From an uncultured Flavobacteriales bacterium (lineage in GTDB: Bacteria > Bacteroidota > Bacteroidia > Flavobacteriales_D > Parvicellaceae): a stretch of 64,000 bases of DNA. Made by a program: the position numbers and the translations under genes. The DNA lies in NCBI GenBank assembly GCA_943788115.1, contig CALSPA010000012.1, positions 248,001-312,000 of the forward strand. Direction: 5' to 3'. Shown one piece after another: positions 25,337 through 36,459 of the stretch. The notes under the pieces are model-generated. The model did not search any database, had not been told where the DNA came from, and saw nothing but the letters and a program-made list of their open reading frames with translations. Position 1 is the first letter of the stretch. Each line of letters opens with the position of its first letter.

Positions 25337-25987
25337 TTAAACTATTTGACCGTCTGACATTGTTAATTTCCTGTCTGCAAGTTCTGCAAGCTTATCGTTA
25401 TGAGTAACAATTATAAATGTTTGATCAAAAGTGTCTCTAAGTTCAAAAAATATTTCATGAAGGCTTTCTGCATTTTTAGAATCTAAGTTTCCGCTTGGTT
25501 CATCTGCTAAAATTAATAGCGGATTGTTAATTAAAGCTCTTGCAACACTTACTCTTTGCTGCTCACCACCTGAAAGCTGATTTGGTTTGTGCTCTAACCT
25601 GTTTTCAAGTCCAAGTTTAATCAATAACTCTTTTGCTCTTTCTTCAACAATTTTCTTTCTTTTTTTAGCAATAAACCCAGGAATACACACATTTTCTAAG
25701 GCATTAAACTCAGGAAGTAAATGATGGAATTGGAAAACAAACCCTATGTTTTTATTTCTAAATTCTGCGAGTTCTTTTTTTTTGAAATTTGAAACATTTT
25801 GACCTTCAAAAAAAACATTTCCTGTGTCTGGTTTTTCAAGAGTTCCAATAATTTGAAGAAGTGTTGATTTTCCAGCTCCACTTGCACCAACTATCGAAAT
25901 AATTTCTCTTTTATTTACAATTAAATCAACTCCTTTAAGTACATGTAAATTGCTGAATTTTTTATGAATATTTTTTGTTTCAATCAT
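25337..25987 (-). CDS. lolD: ABC transporter ATP-binding protein (LolD/MacB-like)
   Basis: The 216-aa ATPase has Walker A ([10 protein letters not shown], about residue 33), a Q-loop ([13 protein letters not shown]), signature [15 protein letters not shown] and Walker [14 protein letters not shown]. It fits the LolD/FtsE/MacB subfamily; the [13 protein letters not shown] phrase is typical of LolD. With LolC/E-type permeases it would release lipoproteins from the inner membrane toward LolA; those permeases are not in this window, as is common in Bacteroidota. It could instead energise another MacB-type system. It converges on the PorP/SprF gene with 4 bases between stops. Confidence 0.82.
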   Translation of the reverse strand: MIETKNIHKKFSNLHVLKGVDLIVNKREIISIVGASGAGKSTLLQIIGTLEKPDTGNVFFEGQNVSNFKKKELAEFRNKNIGFVFQFHHLLPEFNALENVCIPGFIAKKRKKIVEERAKELLIKLGLENRLEHKPNQLSGGEQQRVSVARALINNPLLILADEPSGNLDSKNAESLHEIFFELRDTFDQTFIIVTHNDKLAELADRKLTMSDGQIV

Positions 25988-26090
25988 TTGTGTTTGAACT
26001 AATATGGTGTGTTTGCAAATTCAAGATTGTAAAATAAAGTTTAAATGTATGCATTATGTTAAAAACTATTTAAAAATATAATTATTTAGA

Positions 26091-26120
26091 TTGCTTCTTT
26101 CTCAAGTATTTATATTTTTG
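26091..26120 (+). promoter_or_regulatory. Putative Bacteroidota-type promoter of sucC
   Basis: TTG at 26091-26093, a 19-base spacer, then TATTTTTG at 26113-26120 match TTG-N19-TAnnTTTG exactly. The ATG is 21 bases further on at 26141, giving a short leader. Confidence 0.6.
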
Positions 26121-26140
26121 GTGATAATTAAAATTTACTT

Positions 26141-27352
26141 ATGAATTTACATGAATATCAGGGAAAATCCATTCTTAAAAAGTATGGTGTTTCAATTCAA
26201 GAAGGAAACGTAGTGTCTAGTTTAGAAAATGTTATTAGTTCTGCTAATAAACTTTCTGAAGAAACTGGAACTTCATGGTTTGTTGTTAAAGCTCAAATAC
26301 ATGCTGGTGGTAGAGGTAAAGGAACAGTAACTGAGACAGGCTCTAAGGGAGTTGTAATTGCAAAAGGTATTGATAAATTAGAAAGCGCAGTTAAAGGCAT
26401 ATTGGGAGGGCACCTTGTTACAGCACAAACATCTGATAAAGGTAAAAAAGTAAATAAGGTACTAATTGCTGAGGATGCTTACGCTCCTGATTTTGATAAA
26501 ACTAGTGAGTTTTACATGTCTGTTCTTTTAAACAGAGATACTAGTAAAAATATTATTATGTATTCTACAGAAGGTGGAATGAATATTGAAGAAGTTGCTG
26601 AGAAAACTCCACACTTAATATTTAAAGAAGAAATTGATCCAAGTGTTGGAATTCAAGCTTTCCAGTGTAGAAACATAGCTTTTAATTTAGGTTTAGAAGG
26701 GAAAGCTTTTAAAGAGATGATGAAATTTGTTAAATCTCTTTATTCTGCTTACGAAGGGTGTGATGCTTCCCTTTTTGAAATTAATCCAGTTTTAAAAACC
26801 TGCGATGATAGAATAATTGCTGTTGATGCTAAAGTTTCTTTAGATGATAATGCTTTATATAGGCATCCTGAATATGCTCAGATGAGAGATTTAGAAGAAG
26901 AGGATCCTATTGATGTTGAAGCAGATCAAGCTGGATTAAATTATGTTAACCTTGATGGTAATGTTGGTTGTATGGTTAATGGTGCTGGTCTAGCAATGGC
27001 ATCTATGGATATTATAAAACAAAGTGGTGGAGATCCTGCTAACTTTTTAGATGTAGGAGGAACAGCTAATGCTGACAGAGTCGAGAAAGCATTTAATATT
27101 ATTCTAAAAGACCCTAATGTTAAAGGTATCCTTGTTAATATTTTTGGTGGAATTGTTAGATGTGATAGGGTAGCAAATGGAATTGTTCAAGCGTATAAAA
27201 ACATTGGAAACATTCCAGTTCCAATTATTGTACGTCTTCAGGGAACCAATTCTGTTGAAGCAAAATCCATTATTGATAATTCTGGTTTAAATGTTCATTC
27301 AGCGATTACACTTAGAGAGGCTGCAGACAAGGTTAAAGAACTCGTTAACTAA
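26141..27352 (+). CDS. sucC: Succinyl-CoA ligase (ADP-forming) beta subunit
   Basis: The 403-aa protein starts MNLHEYQGKSILKKYGV and has the ATP-grasp signature QIHAGGRGKGTVTETGSKGV. Late motifs are LFEINPVLKT, VDAKVSLDDNALYRHPEY, GAGLAMASMDIIKQSGGDPANF, LDVGGTANADRVEKAF and VNIFGGIVRCDRVANGI. SucCD makes ATP or GTP from succinyl-CoA in the TCA cycle. The alpha subunit is not adjacent, as is usual in Bacteroidota. The gene is monocistronic here, with a strong-looking promoter, and its stop abuts the convergent DUF1015 gene with no gap. Confidence 0.95.
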   Translation: MNLHEYQGKSILKKYGVSIQEGNVVSSLENVISSANKLSEETGTSWFVVKAQIHAGGRGKGTVTETGSKGVVIAKGIDKLESAVKGILGGHLVTAQTSDKGKKVNKVLIAEDAYAPDFDKTSEFYMSVLLNRDTSKNIIMYSTEGGMNIEEVAEKTPHLIFKEEIDPSVGIQAFQCRNIAFNLGLEGKAFKEMMKFVKSLYSAYEGCDASLFEINPVLKTCDDRIIAVDAKVSLDDNALYRHPEYAQMRDLEEEDPIDVEADQAGLNYVNLDGNVGCMVNGAGLAMASMDIIKQSGGDPANFLDVGGTANADRVEKAFNIILKDPNVKGILVNIFGGIVRCDRVANGIVQAYKNIGNIPVPIIVRLQGTNSVEAKSIIDNSGLNVHSAITLREAADKVKELVN

Positions 27353-28573
27353 TTAAAGTTCATATACTGTTAACCCACTTCTAAGTTTTGGTTCAATCCA
27401 AGTGCTTTTTGGAGGCATTGATTTTTTTGAGTTGGAAACTCTTTTTATCTCTTCAAAAACATGAGGATAAAGAACAAATGCTACACCATTATCACTGTTG
27501 TCTACCATTTCTATTATGTTGCTAAGATCTCTTGCGCCATTCACAAAATCAACCCTGTTGTCAGTTTTTAAATCTTTTATGCCAAGAATAGGGTCTAAAA
27601 TTAATTCAGATAAAATCTGTGTATCTAAGGATGAAGTCGGATGATCTTCAATGTAAGATGATGGTTTTGCAACAAGATTGTACCATTTACCATTAAAATA
27701 CATACCTATTTCATGTTTTTTATTTGGTTGAAAGGCACTTTTCATTATTTCCACTGTAAAGTGTGAAGCTATTTTTGTGATAAATTCTTCAGCTTTTAAA
27801 TTGCCAATTGATTTGATAAAACGATTGTATGCAAATATTTTTAGAGATTTTTCACTAATGAAAAATGATAAAAAGTGATGTGCAATTTCATTTTTAGTTT
27901 CTTTTGATTCACTGTAAAGTTTAGATGATGCAATTCTATGATGACCATCTGCAACATAGATGTCATTGATGTGTTTGAATTCTTCAATAAGAAAATTCAT
28001 ATCATCTTTTGAATTAATTACCCACAACTCGTGTGATTTTAAATCTGTAGTTGAAAACTCGTATTCAGGTCTTAAAGAAGTGTATTTTTTAATAATGAGG
28101 TCTATGTTTTTATTTTCAAGATAAGATAATAGAACAGGTTCTGCATGAAATTTACATGTGTCTAAGTAAAGCTTAAAAGTTTCTTCTCTCTTAGATAAAG
28201 TTTTTTCATGGGGCTTAATTGTGCCGTTCTCTATATCTTTAACAGCTGCACCACCTATTATTCCTGTAAAAACCCCAAATGAAGTTGTTTGCCTGTAAAT
28301 ATAAAGACTGTCTTTTTCTTCTTTTTGTAAATAAGCTAAACTTTTAAATTCATTATATTTTGAGAAAACTTTTTCAAACCTCTCTTTCGAATTTGGTTCT
28401 GTTCGATCTTCTTTGTTGAATTCAGGATTTATAACATGTAAAAAGGTGAATGGGTTTCCTTCAAGTTTAGCTTCTAATAAATGTTTTTTATATGTATAAA
28501 ATGGTCTTGAAGCCAACAGATTAGCTACACTTCTTTTAGGTCTAACAGCTTTAAAAGGTAAGATTTTTGCCAT
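27353..28573 (-). CDS. DUF1015-family protein in the serine operon
   Basis: The 406-aa protein has the DUF1015 signature opening (ILPFKAVRPKRSVANLLASRPF) and the central block DIYVADGHHRIASSKLYSE, whose DGHHR motif resembles a ParB/Srx-like or nucleotide-binding site. It ends with PKSTWIEPKLRSGLTVYEL. Such genes are regularly found beside serA and serC in Bacteroidota and other phyla, as here: it follows serA by 24 bases. No biochemical role is firmly established; a role linked to serine or phosphoserine is suggested by context, since one relative acts as a serine kinase-like ParB-fold enzyme. It is cytoplasmic and has no membrane segments. Confidence 0.85.
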   Translation of the reverse strand: MAKILPFKAVRPKRSVANLLASRPFYTYKKHLLEAKLEGNPFTFLHVINPEFNKEDRTEPNSKERFEKVFSKYNEFKSLAYLQKEEKDSLYIYRQTTSFGVFTGIIGGAAVKDIENGTIKPHEKTLSKREETFKLYLDTCKFHAEPVLLSYLENKNIDLIIKKYTSLRPEYEFSTTDLKSHELWVINSKDDMNFLIEEFKHINDIYVADGHHRIASSKLYSESKETKNEIAHHFLSFFISEKSLKIFAYNRFIKSIGNLKAEEFITKIASHFTVEIMKSAFQPNKKHEIGMYFNGKWYNLVAKPSSYIEDHPTSSLDTQILSELILDPILGIKDLKTDNRVDFVNGARDLSNIIEMVDNSDNGVAFVLYPHVFEEIKRVSNSKKSMPPKSTWIEPKLRSGLTVYEL

Positions 28574-28597
28574 TTTAATGATTTTTACATGTAAGTA

Positions 28598-29551
28598 TCA
28601 ACCAAATCGACTAATAATTTTGTCTGCAAGTTCAGTTCCAATTCTATCTTGTGCTTCTGATGTAGCGGCACCAATATGAGGTGTTAAAGATATTTTTTCG
28701 TGAGTTAATAAATCTAACCTAGGAGAAGGTTCACCAGTAAAAACATCTAAAGCAGCAGCAGCTATTTTACCGTTATTTAATGCGTTTAAAAGAGCGTCCT
28801 CATCAATAACTCCTCCTCTGGCAGCATTAACTATTTTAGCCCCATCTTTCATTTTGTCAAATTCATCGTCACCAATAATAGCTTTTCCGTCTGCAGGCAT
28901 TGGAACGTGTAATGATATGTAATCGGAACTACTCAATAATTCATTCATGCCTACCATATTTATGGGGACATTTATAGTTTGATTTGCTATTTTTAGTTCA
29001 ATAGAAATGTTTTCAATAAAAGGATCAAAAGCAATTACATTCATGCCACAACCTATTGCATATTGTGCAGTAAATTGACCAATCCTACCAAAACCAATTA
29101 TGCCTAAAGTTTTCCCCCTAAGTTCTGCCCCTTTAGCATATTTTTTCTTTAAAACTTTAAAATCTCCATTTGAAGAGTTGGGCATATTTCTATTGGAATC
29201 AAAAACAGATCTTGAAATACTAAAAAGATGAGTCATAACAAGTTCAGCAACAGACTGAGATGAAGCTGCTGGTGTGTTTATTACTTCTATTCCTTTTTCA
29301 TTTGCATATTTAACATCAATGTTGTCAAGACCAACACCGCCTCTTCCAATTAATTTTAAGTTAGGACAACCGTCAATAATATCTGATCTAACTTTTGTAG
29401 CGCTTCTAACTAATAGAACTTCAAAGTTTTGTTTGTTTATTTCTTCAATAAGATTTTCTTGAGCAATTGTATCTGTAGATACGTTAAAGCCAGCTGTTTC
29501 TAGTGCTTTCACACCCGACTTGGAGATGCCATCGTTAGCAAGTACATTCAT
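28598..29551 (-). CDS. serA: D-3-phosphoglycerate dehydrogenase (short form, no ACT domain)
   Basis: The 317-aa D-isomer-specific 2-hydroxyacid dehydrogenase has the NAD-binding motif LGIIGFGRIGQFTAQYA. Catalytic residues appear in NAARGGVIDEDAL (Arg), LDVFTGEPSP (Glu) and SLTPHIGAATSEAQ (His). It lacks a C-terminal ACT regulatory domain, so serine feedback inhibition of the classical kind is unlikely. It oxidises 3-phosphoglycerate to 3-phosphohydroxypyruvate, the first step of serine synthesis. Its place directly after serC and before DUF1015, with gaps of 11 and 24 bases, makes one operon. Confidence 0.9.
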   Translation of the reverse strand: MNVLANDGISKSGVKALETAGFNVSTDTIAQENLIEEINKQNFEVLLVRSATKVRSDIIDGCPNLKLIGRGGVGLDNIDVKYANEKGIEVINTPAASSQSVAELVMTHLFSISRSVFDSNRNMPNSSNGDFKVLKKKYAKGAELRGKTLGIIGFGRIGQFTAQYAIGCGMNVIAFDPFIENISIELKIANQTINVPINMVGMNELLSSSDYISLHVPMPADGKAIIGDDEFDKMKDGAKIVNAARGGVIDEDALLNALNNGKIAAAALDVFTGEPSPRLDLLTHEKISLTPHIGAATSEAQDRIGTELADKIISRFG

Positions 29552-29562
29552 AATTTATATTA

Positions 29563-30637
29563 TTAAGCAAGTTTATTTTCAAATTCTTTCATTAAGTCTA
29601 CTAAAACTTTAACACTTTCAAGTGGTAAAGCATTGTACATTGATGCCCTGTAGCCACCAACGGATCTGTGTCCTTTAAGACCACTAATGTTTGCTGATAC
29701 TAGAGCACTGTCAAATTCAGATTTTAGATTTTCATTGTTAAGTGCAAATGTTGCATTCATGTTACTTCTGTCAGCTATGTTTGCAGTGCCTTCAAATAGT
29801 GTGTTTCTGTCTATTTCGTTGTAAATCAATGCTGCTTTTTCGTTATTTAAAGCTTCGATGTGTTTAATGCCACCATTTTTCTTAAGCCATCTCAATGTTA
29901 GCATCGATGTGTAAACTGCAAAAACAGGAGGTGTGTTGAACATTGAATCTTTAGCTGAATGAGTTTTTAAATCAAGCATTGTTGGAATAGGAACTGAAGA
30001 AGCTCCAAGAACATCTTTTTTCACAATGTATAAAGTTGTTCCAGCTGGACCCATGTTTTTTTGTGCACCAGCATAGATTAAATCGTATTTGTCAACATCA
30101 ACTTTTTTAGAGAATATATCTGAAGACATGTCACAAACCAAAGGAAGACTCGGATTTGGGGAGATCTTTGAATTGAGTTCCAAAAATTGTATTGTTTGAA
30201 GTGAAATGTAAATAATCTAAATTGTTGGGAATTTCATAATTTTTAGGGATGTAGTTAAAGTTTTTATCTTCAGATGAAGCAATGATTGAGGATGTACCCA
30301 TAAATGCAGCTTCTTTAGCGGCTTTTTTAGCCCATGCACCAGTAACAATATATCCACCATTTTTATTTTCTCTCATCATGTTGTAAGCAGTCATTAAAAA
30401 TCCGAGACTTGCTCCACCTTGAAGGAATAAAACTTCGTAGTTTTCAGGAACGTTTAAAATTTCTTTTACTAATTCTCTAGCTTCATCCATCACTTCAACA
30501 AAATCTGCACTTCTATGAGACATCTCAATAAGAGATAAGTTTTTATTATTAAAATTTAAAACTGATTCAGCTGCTTCTTGAAATACTTCTTCTGGTAGTA
30601 TGCAAGGACCAGCACTGTAATTGTGAACTTTATTCAT
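29563..30637 (-). CDS. serC: Phosphoserine aminotransferase, interrupted by one apparent +1 indel
   Basis: The N-terminal part (from ATG at 30637; KVHNYSAGPCILPEEVFQEA, LFLQGGASLGFLMTAYNM) and the C-terminal part (LPLVCDMSSDIFSKKVDVDK, LIYAGAQKNMGPAGTTLY with the PLP Lys, GHRSVGGYRASMYNALP) lie in two frames. They join at a G4 run on the plus strand (30158-30161). Removing one base gives GTQFKDLPNPSLPLVCDMSS, which is exactly the length and shape of intact SerC proteins. The repaired product is 357 aa, normal for the family. It transaminates 3-phosphohydroxypyruvate with glutamate and is the first gene of the serC-serA-DUF1015 operon. Being essential for serine prototrophy, it is more likely a sequence error than a dead gene. 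Confidence 0.88.
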
Positions 30638-30793
30638 GGTTAATAATTTTGGGCAAAGTTCATAAAAAAAGGGAATTTATAATGCTCTTTATTGTTTATT
30701 TTGCATAAAGTTTTTAAGATTTTTTTTATGTGATGTTGATTACTTAGCAACCATTGATAATTTATACGTTATATTGTTATTAAATTTCTAATT

Positions 30794-31165
30794 ATGAATA
30801 AATTTTCAGCTTTAATTTTTCTTCTAATATTTTCCGCTATAGGCTTCTCGCAATCTTCTTCAAGCAAGCTTGTCGAAAAAAAATATGTTATTTCTAAAGG
30901 TTTGCAAAATGTGACAGAATTTTTTCTTACATCTTTTGAAAAGGCAGATTGGGACCGTTATAGATTGAAAGAAGATAGAAGAGTTTTAAATTTCGATAAC
31001 GATATTGTTATTGAACTTTTATCTGCAGAAGAATTAATTGAAAGAAACATCTCATATGATGAAAGAAAAATTCAATCCAAACAAAATCAGTTTGATGATA
31101 ATACATTATTTGTCATTAATTCAAATGGACATATTATTGAACAAAAAAAATCTGTATCTAAATGA
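30794..31165 (+). CDS. Small secreted protein preceding a giant adhesin (unit 1)
   Basis: The 123-aa product has a signal peptide (MNKFSALIFLLIFSAIGFSQ). A charged mature part follows, with EKADWDRYRLKEDRRVLNF and IVIELLSAEELIERNI segments and a C-terminal TLFVINSNGHIIEQ strand. It has no T9SS sorting domain and no recognised family. Its stop overlaps the ATG of the giant SprB-repeat gene by 4 bases (ATGA at 31162-31165), so the two are translationally coupled. A similar small secreted protein precedes the second giant gene at 36460. The pairing suggests a chaperone, anchor or stabiliser for the adhesin, which is inference from position alone. Confidence 0.7.
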   Translation: MNKFSALIFLLIFSAIGFSQSSSSKLVEKKYVISKGLQNVTEFFLTSFEKADWDRYRLKEDRRVLNFDNDIVIELLSAEELIERNISYDERKIQSKQNQFDDNTLFVINSNGHIIEQKKSVSK

Positions 31166-34100
31166 AAAAAATTAAACTATTAATTTTTTGTTTTTTACTA
31201 CCCTCTATATTATTAAGTCAAGTTGCCAATGATGATTGTTTTGGTGCTGTAGATCTAGGCACACTAAATACTCCATCTGGTTGTAATGGTCCAAATGGAA
31301 CTGGTCTGGGAACCCCTTTAACATTCAATCTAAATAATATTGGTGCAGTAGCTGAAAACCCTTACACTACACTTGTTAATTGTCAGGGAACGGGTGTTGA
31401 TATGAGTTCTCCTGCTGCAGATGTGTGGTATTCATTCACTGCTACAGGAAACAATTTAGATGTAAATATTGCTGGTTTAAATCACCCCAAATGTTGCTTT
31501 GTACTCTGGTGCATGTGGTGCCTTAACTGGTTTTGGGTGTGAAGTTGGTGCTGGGGGTAATTTAAATGTCAATTTTGATCAACTTGTTGTTGGTCAAGTT
31601 TATTACTTGCAAATTAGTGGTGGAGATGAGTTGGATCAAGGCAATTTTGATTTGACTTTACAGAATAATATTGGTTGTGATGATTGTTTAGTTTCTGGAA
31701 GTTTATCAGTAAATCCTGCTCCAGTTAACGGAACTTATTTATCTGGAACTACTGTTACTTTTTGCTACACAATTACTGAGTGGGAACAAACCAACACCAA
31801 TTGGATTCATGGAGTTGTCCCAACTATGGGTGCCGGTTGGGGTCCGATTACAGTTATTAGCTCAGCAGCTACTTGTGATGGTGGTCCTGGTGTATGGGGT
31901 TGGTTTACTAATGTTACTGGTTCTAATGGGAATACTTATGATGGTTTTTTCTTTGATGGTGATCTATTTAATAATCCTAATGGTGATCCGACTGATAATT
32001 ATGGTGATAACTGTCAGGGTAGTGGTCTTAATTGGCAGTTTTGTTGGGAAGCTACAGCTGGAAACTGTCCTCCTTTAGCTAATGGTGCGGATTTAGGTGC
32101 TTCAATTGATGTTCTTGCTGATGGTGAAACAGGTAGTTGGACAAATCTTGCTTGTGATAGTGATCCTGTAACAACATTTAGTTCTTCAATTGCTTGTTGT
32201 TTACCTCCCATTCTAGTTCCAGTAAATGAAATTTGTTTAGGCGATAACTCTGGTTCTATAGATGCTACAGTTCAAGGAACTGATGGTCCCTGGGATTTTA
32301 TAATTACTGAAAATGCTACTGGAAACACTGTGTCAACTGATAATAATAATGCTTCTGGTAATACTTCAACATCAAACTTAGTTCCTGGTACTTATACTGT
32401 TTCGGTTACAGATGATAATGGTTGCGTTTCTTCCGCTTCTGTAACATTAGCTACTGGTCCAGTTTGTAATAATTGTACTATGGATGGAATTACTGCCCTT
32501 ATGACTAACTGTTACAATACTCCGTTTTTGCAATATGACATGTCTGGTGAAGTTTCTTTTACTGATCCTCCAACAACAGGGCAGCTAATTATTCAAAATT
32601 GCTTTGGTTTTCAGGAAGTCTTTAATGCACCATTTACATCTCCTCAAACTTATTCATTCACTGGGTTAACTCAGGACGGTCAACCTTGTTCAATGACAGC
32701 GTTTTTTACTGACGAACCTTCCTGTACAATAACAGGATCTGTTCAGGCACCTCCTCCAATAACTTTCTTTTCTTCTAATTGTGTAGTAGGTGGTGGAGCA
32801 GTTGATGGAACAATTGAATTTACAAATCCAAATAATGTAGGTGGAACTTTGGTTGTTTCTATAAGCGATGGAACAAATGTAATTGATACAATTATTAACC
32901 CACCTTTCAATAGTCCTCAAGGTTGGTCCGTAAGTGGATTAAATCCTGCAGCAAATCCTTATACTATAGATTATTATTTTTCTGGGTTTCAATCATGTGC
33001 TCAGCAAACAACTATAAATTGTGGATGTGCTGCTGATGCCGGAACAACAACTGTTACACAAACAGGTGATGGAATTAACAGTTATATACTTTGTGAAAAT
33101 GATCAAATAACCATTAATACCAACAATGATTTTTCAAACCCTGATGATTTGGGACCAATTAACGGTTTTTCATATCAACCTGCTCTTGTATATTTGGTTT
33201 ATTCTTGTGCTCCAACTATAGGCCTTTTCCCAGGTCTTGACCCTTGTTTTTTAACTCTTATTCCAAATCCAAATAGCATCACACAAAATAATGATGGAAC
33301 AACTTCTGTTTATGACTTAAATGGAGGTGCAACAACTTTTCCAACTCAAGAATTGTACTTTGCCCCAATCACTCTTTACCATTATGATCCTATTTTGGGG
33401 AATTATATTGTTAATTCAAATTGTTGGGATTTAGGGGATATTACTCAGGTTACTTTTTTAAGTCCTATTGTTAGTACTGTAACTCCTAATTGTCAGACTG
33501 GTCTAGTTGATGTGGTAATAAGTGGTGGTTACCCTGAATTATTTGGAGGTAATTTTACAGCAAGTAACTTGCAGCCTTCATCAGCATCTTTTGTTAGTAA
33601 TACAGCTCCAAATGGAGGAACTATTACAATTTCTGGCTTGCAAAACGGTGACTTTTATTCCTTTGATGTTGTTGATGATAATGGATGTCCTCATACTATT
33701 AATGGTGGCCCTTTTGTTGCACTGCCTACAGCAAGTGCAGGTATAGATGATACAATATGTGGTTCTTTATCTTATACCCTTTCTGCTACACCTTCTTTTG
33801 GTATTGGTACTTGGACCGGTTCGGGAAGTTTTACACCATCACCAAACGATCCTAATGCTACTGTTACAGTTATTAACCCTGGCTCTTTTACATACATTTG
33901 GACAGAAGACAATACTTTAGGGTGTACAGATTTTGATAATGTAACAATTTCTTTTTCTAATTTATCTTATGTTGAAAATGTTATTCAATCAACTTGTGGT
34001 AATCCAGATGGTGAGATTGAATTAATTGCAAGTAATGGAGTTGCTCCTGTTCAATATTCAATTGATAACGGGAATTCTTTCCAAAATACTGGGTTATTTA

Positions 34101-36379
34101 CGAATTTACTTTCTGGAACTTATGATGTGTTAATTGTTGATGCATTGGGTTGTCAAGTAAGTGGTCAAATTAACGTTACAGACCAGGGGGGTCCAGTAAT
34201 AAATTCAACAGTTAATGTTGATGTAAATTGCTTTGGTAATTGCGATGGTTCGATTGTAATTAATGCTACTGGTGCTACATTATTTAGTGTTGACAATGGT
34301 CTTTCATTCAATGCTTCAAATACTTTTAACAACTTGTGTGCTGGAACTTACGATATTGTTGTTGAAGATAACAATGGATGCCAGGCGATTGATCAAGAGA
34401 CAGTAAGTGAGCCGGTTGTTCTATCAACAAATTTTTTAACTATAGATCCCTTGTGTTTTGGTGATTGTACTGGTGAGATTGATTTTTCTGCATCTGGTGG
34501 AAATGGATCTTATCAATACAGCATTGATAATGGAGTTACATGGCTAGCAAACTCATTATTTACGGGCTTGTGTGCAGGTAATTACGATTTAATTGTGCAA
34601 GATGGTAATGGTTGTCAAACAACACCTACACCAGTTTCAATTCTTGAGCCACCTGTTCTTTCCATGATTTTAGGAGTTACAAATGAAACTTGCTTTGGTG
34701 CATGTGATGGAATGATAAACTCCATTCCATCTGGGGGCTCAGGTCCTGGTACCTATTCTTACAATTGGTCACCAAGCTTAGGTTCAAGCCCTTTAATTTC
34801 AAATTTATGTACTGGAAATTATTCATTAACAGTTACTGATGCTAATGGTTGTACAGTTGTAGAGGATACTTTGATAGCTGGCCCTCAAGCGGTTACTATT
34901 GATAATGTTATTACTACTAATGAACTTTGTGGTGGAGATTGTACAGGCTCTATTTCGATAAATGCTACTGGAGCTACTCAATATAGTTTAGATGGAGTAA
35001 ATTTTCAAGCAACAAATGCTTTTTCCAATTTATGTGCTGGAAGCTACACCATATATGTTCAAGATGCCTCGGGTTGTTTGTCATCAGATACTACATCAAT
35101 CACAGGGCCATCCCCGATAAATATTCAAGCGTTTAGTGATACTGTAATTTGTGTTGGAGGTACTGCTCAATTAAGCGCCCTTTGCAGCGGTGGTGCCGGT
35201 GGTTACGTTTATGATTGGGACAACGGAAGTCAAGCTCAAAATATAGCTGTGTCACCAGTAAGTGATCAAATATTTTGCGTTTCAGGAACTGATCAAAATG
35301 GGTGTGAGAGCAATCAGCTTTGTTTAACTGTTTCTGTAAATCAAGATTTATCCATTTTAGCTTTTAGTGATCAATTAATTTGTTTGGGAGACAGTACGAG
35401 TATTTCATCCCTAGCCTCTGGCGGAAATGGAGGTCCTTATGTTTATTCATGGGATCAAGGGTTAGGATCTGGGCAGAGTCATAATGTGTCTCCATCTGCA
35501 ACAACTCTTTATACAGTAACTGCATCTGATGGTTGTGAAACTCCCGATGTTTCTGCCTCTGTTACAATTTCTGTTAGCCCCATTCCCTCAATTAGTTTTT
35601 CAGGTGATAATTTAAGTGGTTGTCTTCCTGTAACAACTACTTTTAATGAGTTAAATGTTCCTGCAGGTTCTCAATGTTTTTGGAATTTTGGTGATGGAAA
35701 TGTTAGTACAGATTGTGGTCCTGTAAATCACTCATACAACGTTCCTGGATGTTGGGACGTTTCATTATCTATTATTACGCCAGACGGATGCTCTTCTTCA
35801 TTTACTCAAACACAGTATGTATGCGTTTATGACTATCCAACAGCATCTTTTTCTTATGGTCCACAACCCACTACAATAATGAATACTACAATAGATTTTA
35901 ATAATCAGAGTCTAGATGCATCTTCATATCTATGGACATTTGAAAACGGAATTGGTACATCTTCTAGTACTTCGGAAAATCCTAGCTTTACTTTCCCCAA
36001 TGAAACTGAAGGTGTTTATGAAGTTTGTTTAGAAGTTGAAAATGATTTTGGTTGTACAGATGTTTCATGTAATACAGTGGTTATTAATGATGTTTTTCTT
36101 GTTTGGGTGCCAAATGCCTTTACACCCGGTGGTTCTGATTTAATTAATAATGAATTTATGCCAGTAGTAAATGGAGTAAATATTTCAGATTATGAGTTTT
36201 ACGTGTTTAATAGATGGGGAGAATTGATTTATGAATCTTATTATCCTGGTGAAGGATGGGATGGAACTTATCAAGGTGCAATGTCTCAACAAGATGCCTA
36301 TGTTTGGAAACTAGTTGTTACTGATGAAGCATTTGGTAATATACACGAATATGTAGGCCATGTATTGCTTTTGAAGTAG
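31162..36379 (+). CDS. Giant SprB-repeat adhesin with PKD domain and T9SS type B sorting domain (one apparent +1 indel)
   Basis: The gene reads from ATG 31162 (signal peptide MKKIKLLIFCFLLPSILLSQ) and shifts frame at a C4 run (31485-31488). Removing one base gives AGLNHPNVALYSGACGALTG, joining both parts into a 1738-aa protein. After an N-terminal adhesin module (DDCFGAVDLG, ADVWYSFTATGNNLDV) come several Ig-like modules. A run of SprB-type repeats follows at about nucleotides 33960-35150 (CFGDCTGEIDFSASGGNGSY, LCAGNYDLIVQDGNGCQT). A PKD domain (CFWNFGDGNVSTDCGPVNHSY) and the type B sorting domain (WVPNAFTPGGSDLINNEFMP, FNRWGELIYES, GWDGTYQG) close it. SprB-like proteins act as mobile surface adhesins in gliding Flavobacteria. 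No PorP/SprF lies adjacent. Confidence 0.88.
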
Positions 36380-36401
36380 TTCAGAATATTTATTATCTTT
36401 A
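36371..36401 (+). promoter_or_regulatory. Putative promoter for the second small-protein/adhesin unit
   Basis: TTG at 36371-36373, a 20-base spacer and TATCTTTA at 36394-36401 resemble TTG-N20-TAnnTTTG. The -33 element lies inside the last codons of the previous giant gene. The leader to the ATG at 36460 is about 58 bases. Confidence 0.48.
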
Positions 36402-36459
36402 GTAAAAGCAGAAAGTAGCAACTTCGCCCTTTTAATTACGTCTTATTACTAAACTAAAG

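Noticed and set aside
30158-31488. Programmed +1 frameshifting as the default explanation for serC and the first giant adhesin
   Set aside because: The CCC-AAA context is suggestive, but there is no nearby stop, no stimulatory element is seen, and three other genes have unrelated indels, so sequence error is preferred pending reads.
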